NCBI GenBank assembly: GCA_934643435.1
Contig: CAKUCJ010000113.1
Coordinates: forward strand, 1-5,305
DNA: 5,305 nt
Reading direction: 5' to 3'
Source of the DNA: an uncultured Collinsella sp.
Lineage (GTDB): Bacteria > Actinomycetota > Coriobacteriia > Coriobacteriales > Coriobacteriaceae
Shown here piece after piece: positions 4,908 through 5,305 of this stretch. Numbering within the stretch: position 1 is the stretch's first letter; the number at the start of each line of letters is the position of its first letter. The notes below the pieces were generated by a model, which saw nothing but the letters and a program-made list of their open reading frames with translations, was not told the DNA's origin and searched no databases. A program made the position numbers and the translations under genes.

Positions 4908-4944
4908 AAAATGGCCGAACCACCCTTGTCAAGCGATTCGGCCA
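4901..4944 (-). terminator. Intrinsic terminator for sufU in the convergent gap, possibly bidirectional
   Basis: TGGCCGAA (4912-4919) and TTCGGCCA (4937-4944) form a perfect 8-pair stem with a 17-base loop. On the minus strand it is followed by TTTTCTATTCC (4911-4901), a fair uridine tail, and it begins 28 bases after the sufU stop codon. On the plus strand the following ACGAAATTC is a poor tail, so termination of the transposase transcript there is less certain. The tail overlaps the transposase stop codon. Confidence 0.65.
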
Positions 4945-4972
4945 ACGAAATTCTTAAGATTTGGAACAAATA

Positions 4973-5305
4973 CTACTGATTATTTTGTCCCGTGAGCATG
5001 CCGTCGAGGGTGCGCCAGGCGAGCTCGGCGCACTTGACGCGGGCGGGCATGTGCGAGATGTCCTGGAGCTGGGCGGCCTCGTCCAGGTCTTCCAGGTCCT
5101 CCTCGGAAAGCTGTTCGCCGCGGATCATGGCAAGGAAGAGCTCGGCCAGACGGCGTGCCTCCTCGACCGTCTCGCCGGTGATGAGGTCGGCCATGATGTC
5201 GGCGCTGGCCTGGCTGATGGCGCAGCCATGCCCGGTAAACGAGGCCTCCTCGATTACATCGTTCTCGACACGCAGCTGCAAGGTGAGCTCGTCGCCGCAG
5301 CTGGG
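4973..5305 (-). CDS. sufU: SufU, Fe-S assembly sulfurtransferase / scaffold, 5' end outside window
   Basis: The C-terminal 110 residues of SufU; the frame runs off the window edge and the start lies beyond 5305. The visible part opens with PSCGDELTLQLRVE, the PxCGD motif holding the first cysteine and the conserved Asp. It continues with GHGCAISQAS for the second cysteine and RVKCAELAW for the third. These four residues bind zinc in Gram-positive SufU, which accepts persulfide sulfur from the SufS desulfurase and passes it to the SufBCD scaffold in the cytoplasm. TTG at 5281 could be misread as a start but lies after the CGD motif. The remainder is expected to be about 30-40 residues. In such genomes sufU usually ends a suf operon, so sufS or sufB/C/D probably lie just beyond the edge; this is inference. 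It converges with the transposase gene over a 65-base gap containing a terminator. Confidence 0.92.
   Translation of the reverse strand, partial: PSCGDELTLQLRVENDVIEEASFTGHGCAISQASADIMADLITGETVEEARRLAELFLAMIRGEQLSEEDLEDLDEAAQLQDISHMPARVKCAELAWRTLDGMLTGQNNQ

Noticed and set aside
5279..5281. TTG as start codon of SufU
   Set aside because: The frame stays open to the window edge and encodes the essential PxCGD motif upstream, so the gene is cut by the window.

Overview
The window looks like a chromosomal segment of an anaerobic, moderately high-GC Gram-positive bacterium, most probably a Coriobacteriia member such as Collinsella. This is inferred from gene content, codon choice and the SufU type; no rRNA or other taxonomic marker is present. 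It carries four complete genes and one partial gene.

Layout, left to right. Positions 1-116 hold three adjacent or overlapping inverted repeats downstream of a minus-strand gene. Positions 117-1643 (minus) encode a 508-residue FAD-dependent oxidoreductase of the fumarate reductase / L-aspartate oxidase superfamily with an altered active-site motif. Positions 1644-1945 are non-coding: a leader with small competing stems, a 67-base imperfect hairpin with 18-base arms, and a strong intrinsic terminator for the next operon. Positions 1946-3703 (minus) are a tight two-gene operon: a NifU-like Fe-S scaffold-type protein (244 aa) followed 18 bases later by a GGGtGRT protein (334 aa). Both have strongly biased codon use, which suggests high expression; the biological role of the pair is, to my knowledge, not established. 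Positions 3704-4106 are a 403-base divergent intergenic region with a structured leader, a weak promoter candidate, four spaced TGGTC repeats and two inverted repeats. Positions 4107-4907 (plus) encode a RayT-like Y1 (HUH) transposase with a C-terminal helix-turn-helix. A hairpin terminator lies in the 65-base convergent gap, and 4973-5305 (minus) is the 3' part of sufU, whose start lies beyond the window.

How it fits together. Two different U-type (NifU N-terminal-like) proteins sit on either side of the transposase gene: SufU, a zinc-dependent sulfur-transfer partner of the SUF cysteine desulfurase, and the scaffold-like protein paired with GGGtGRT. The two best leads are (1) the GGGtGRT/NifU-like operon as an undescribed Fe-S-linked system, and (2) the co-occurrence of a RayT-type transposase with several intergenic palindromes, above all the 67-base hairpin at 1780-1846, which may be a REP-like or MITE-like element. 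Both need genome-wide searches that could not be run here.
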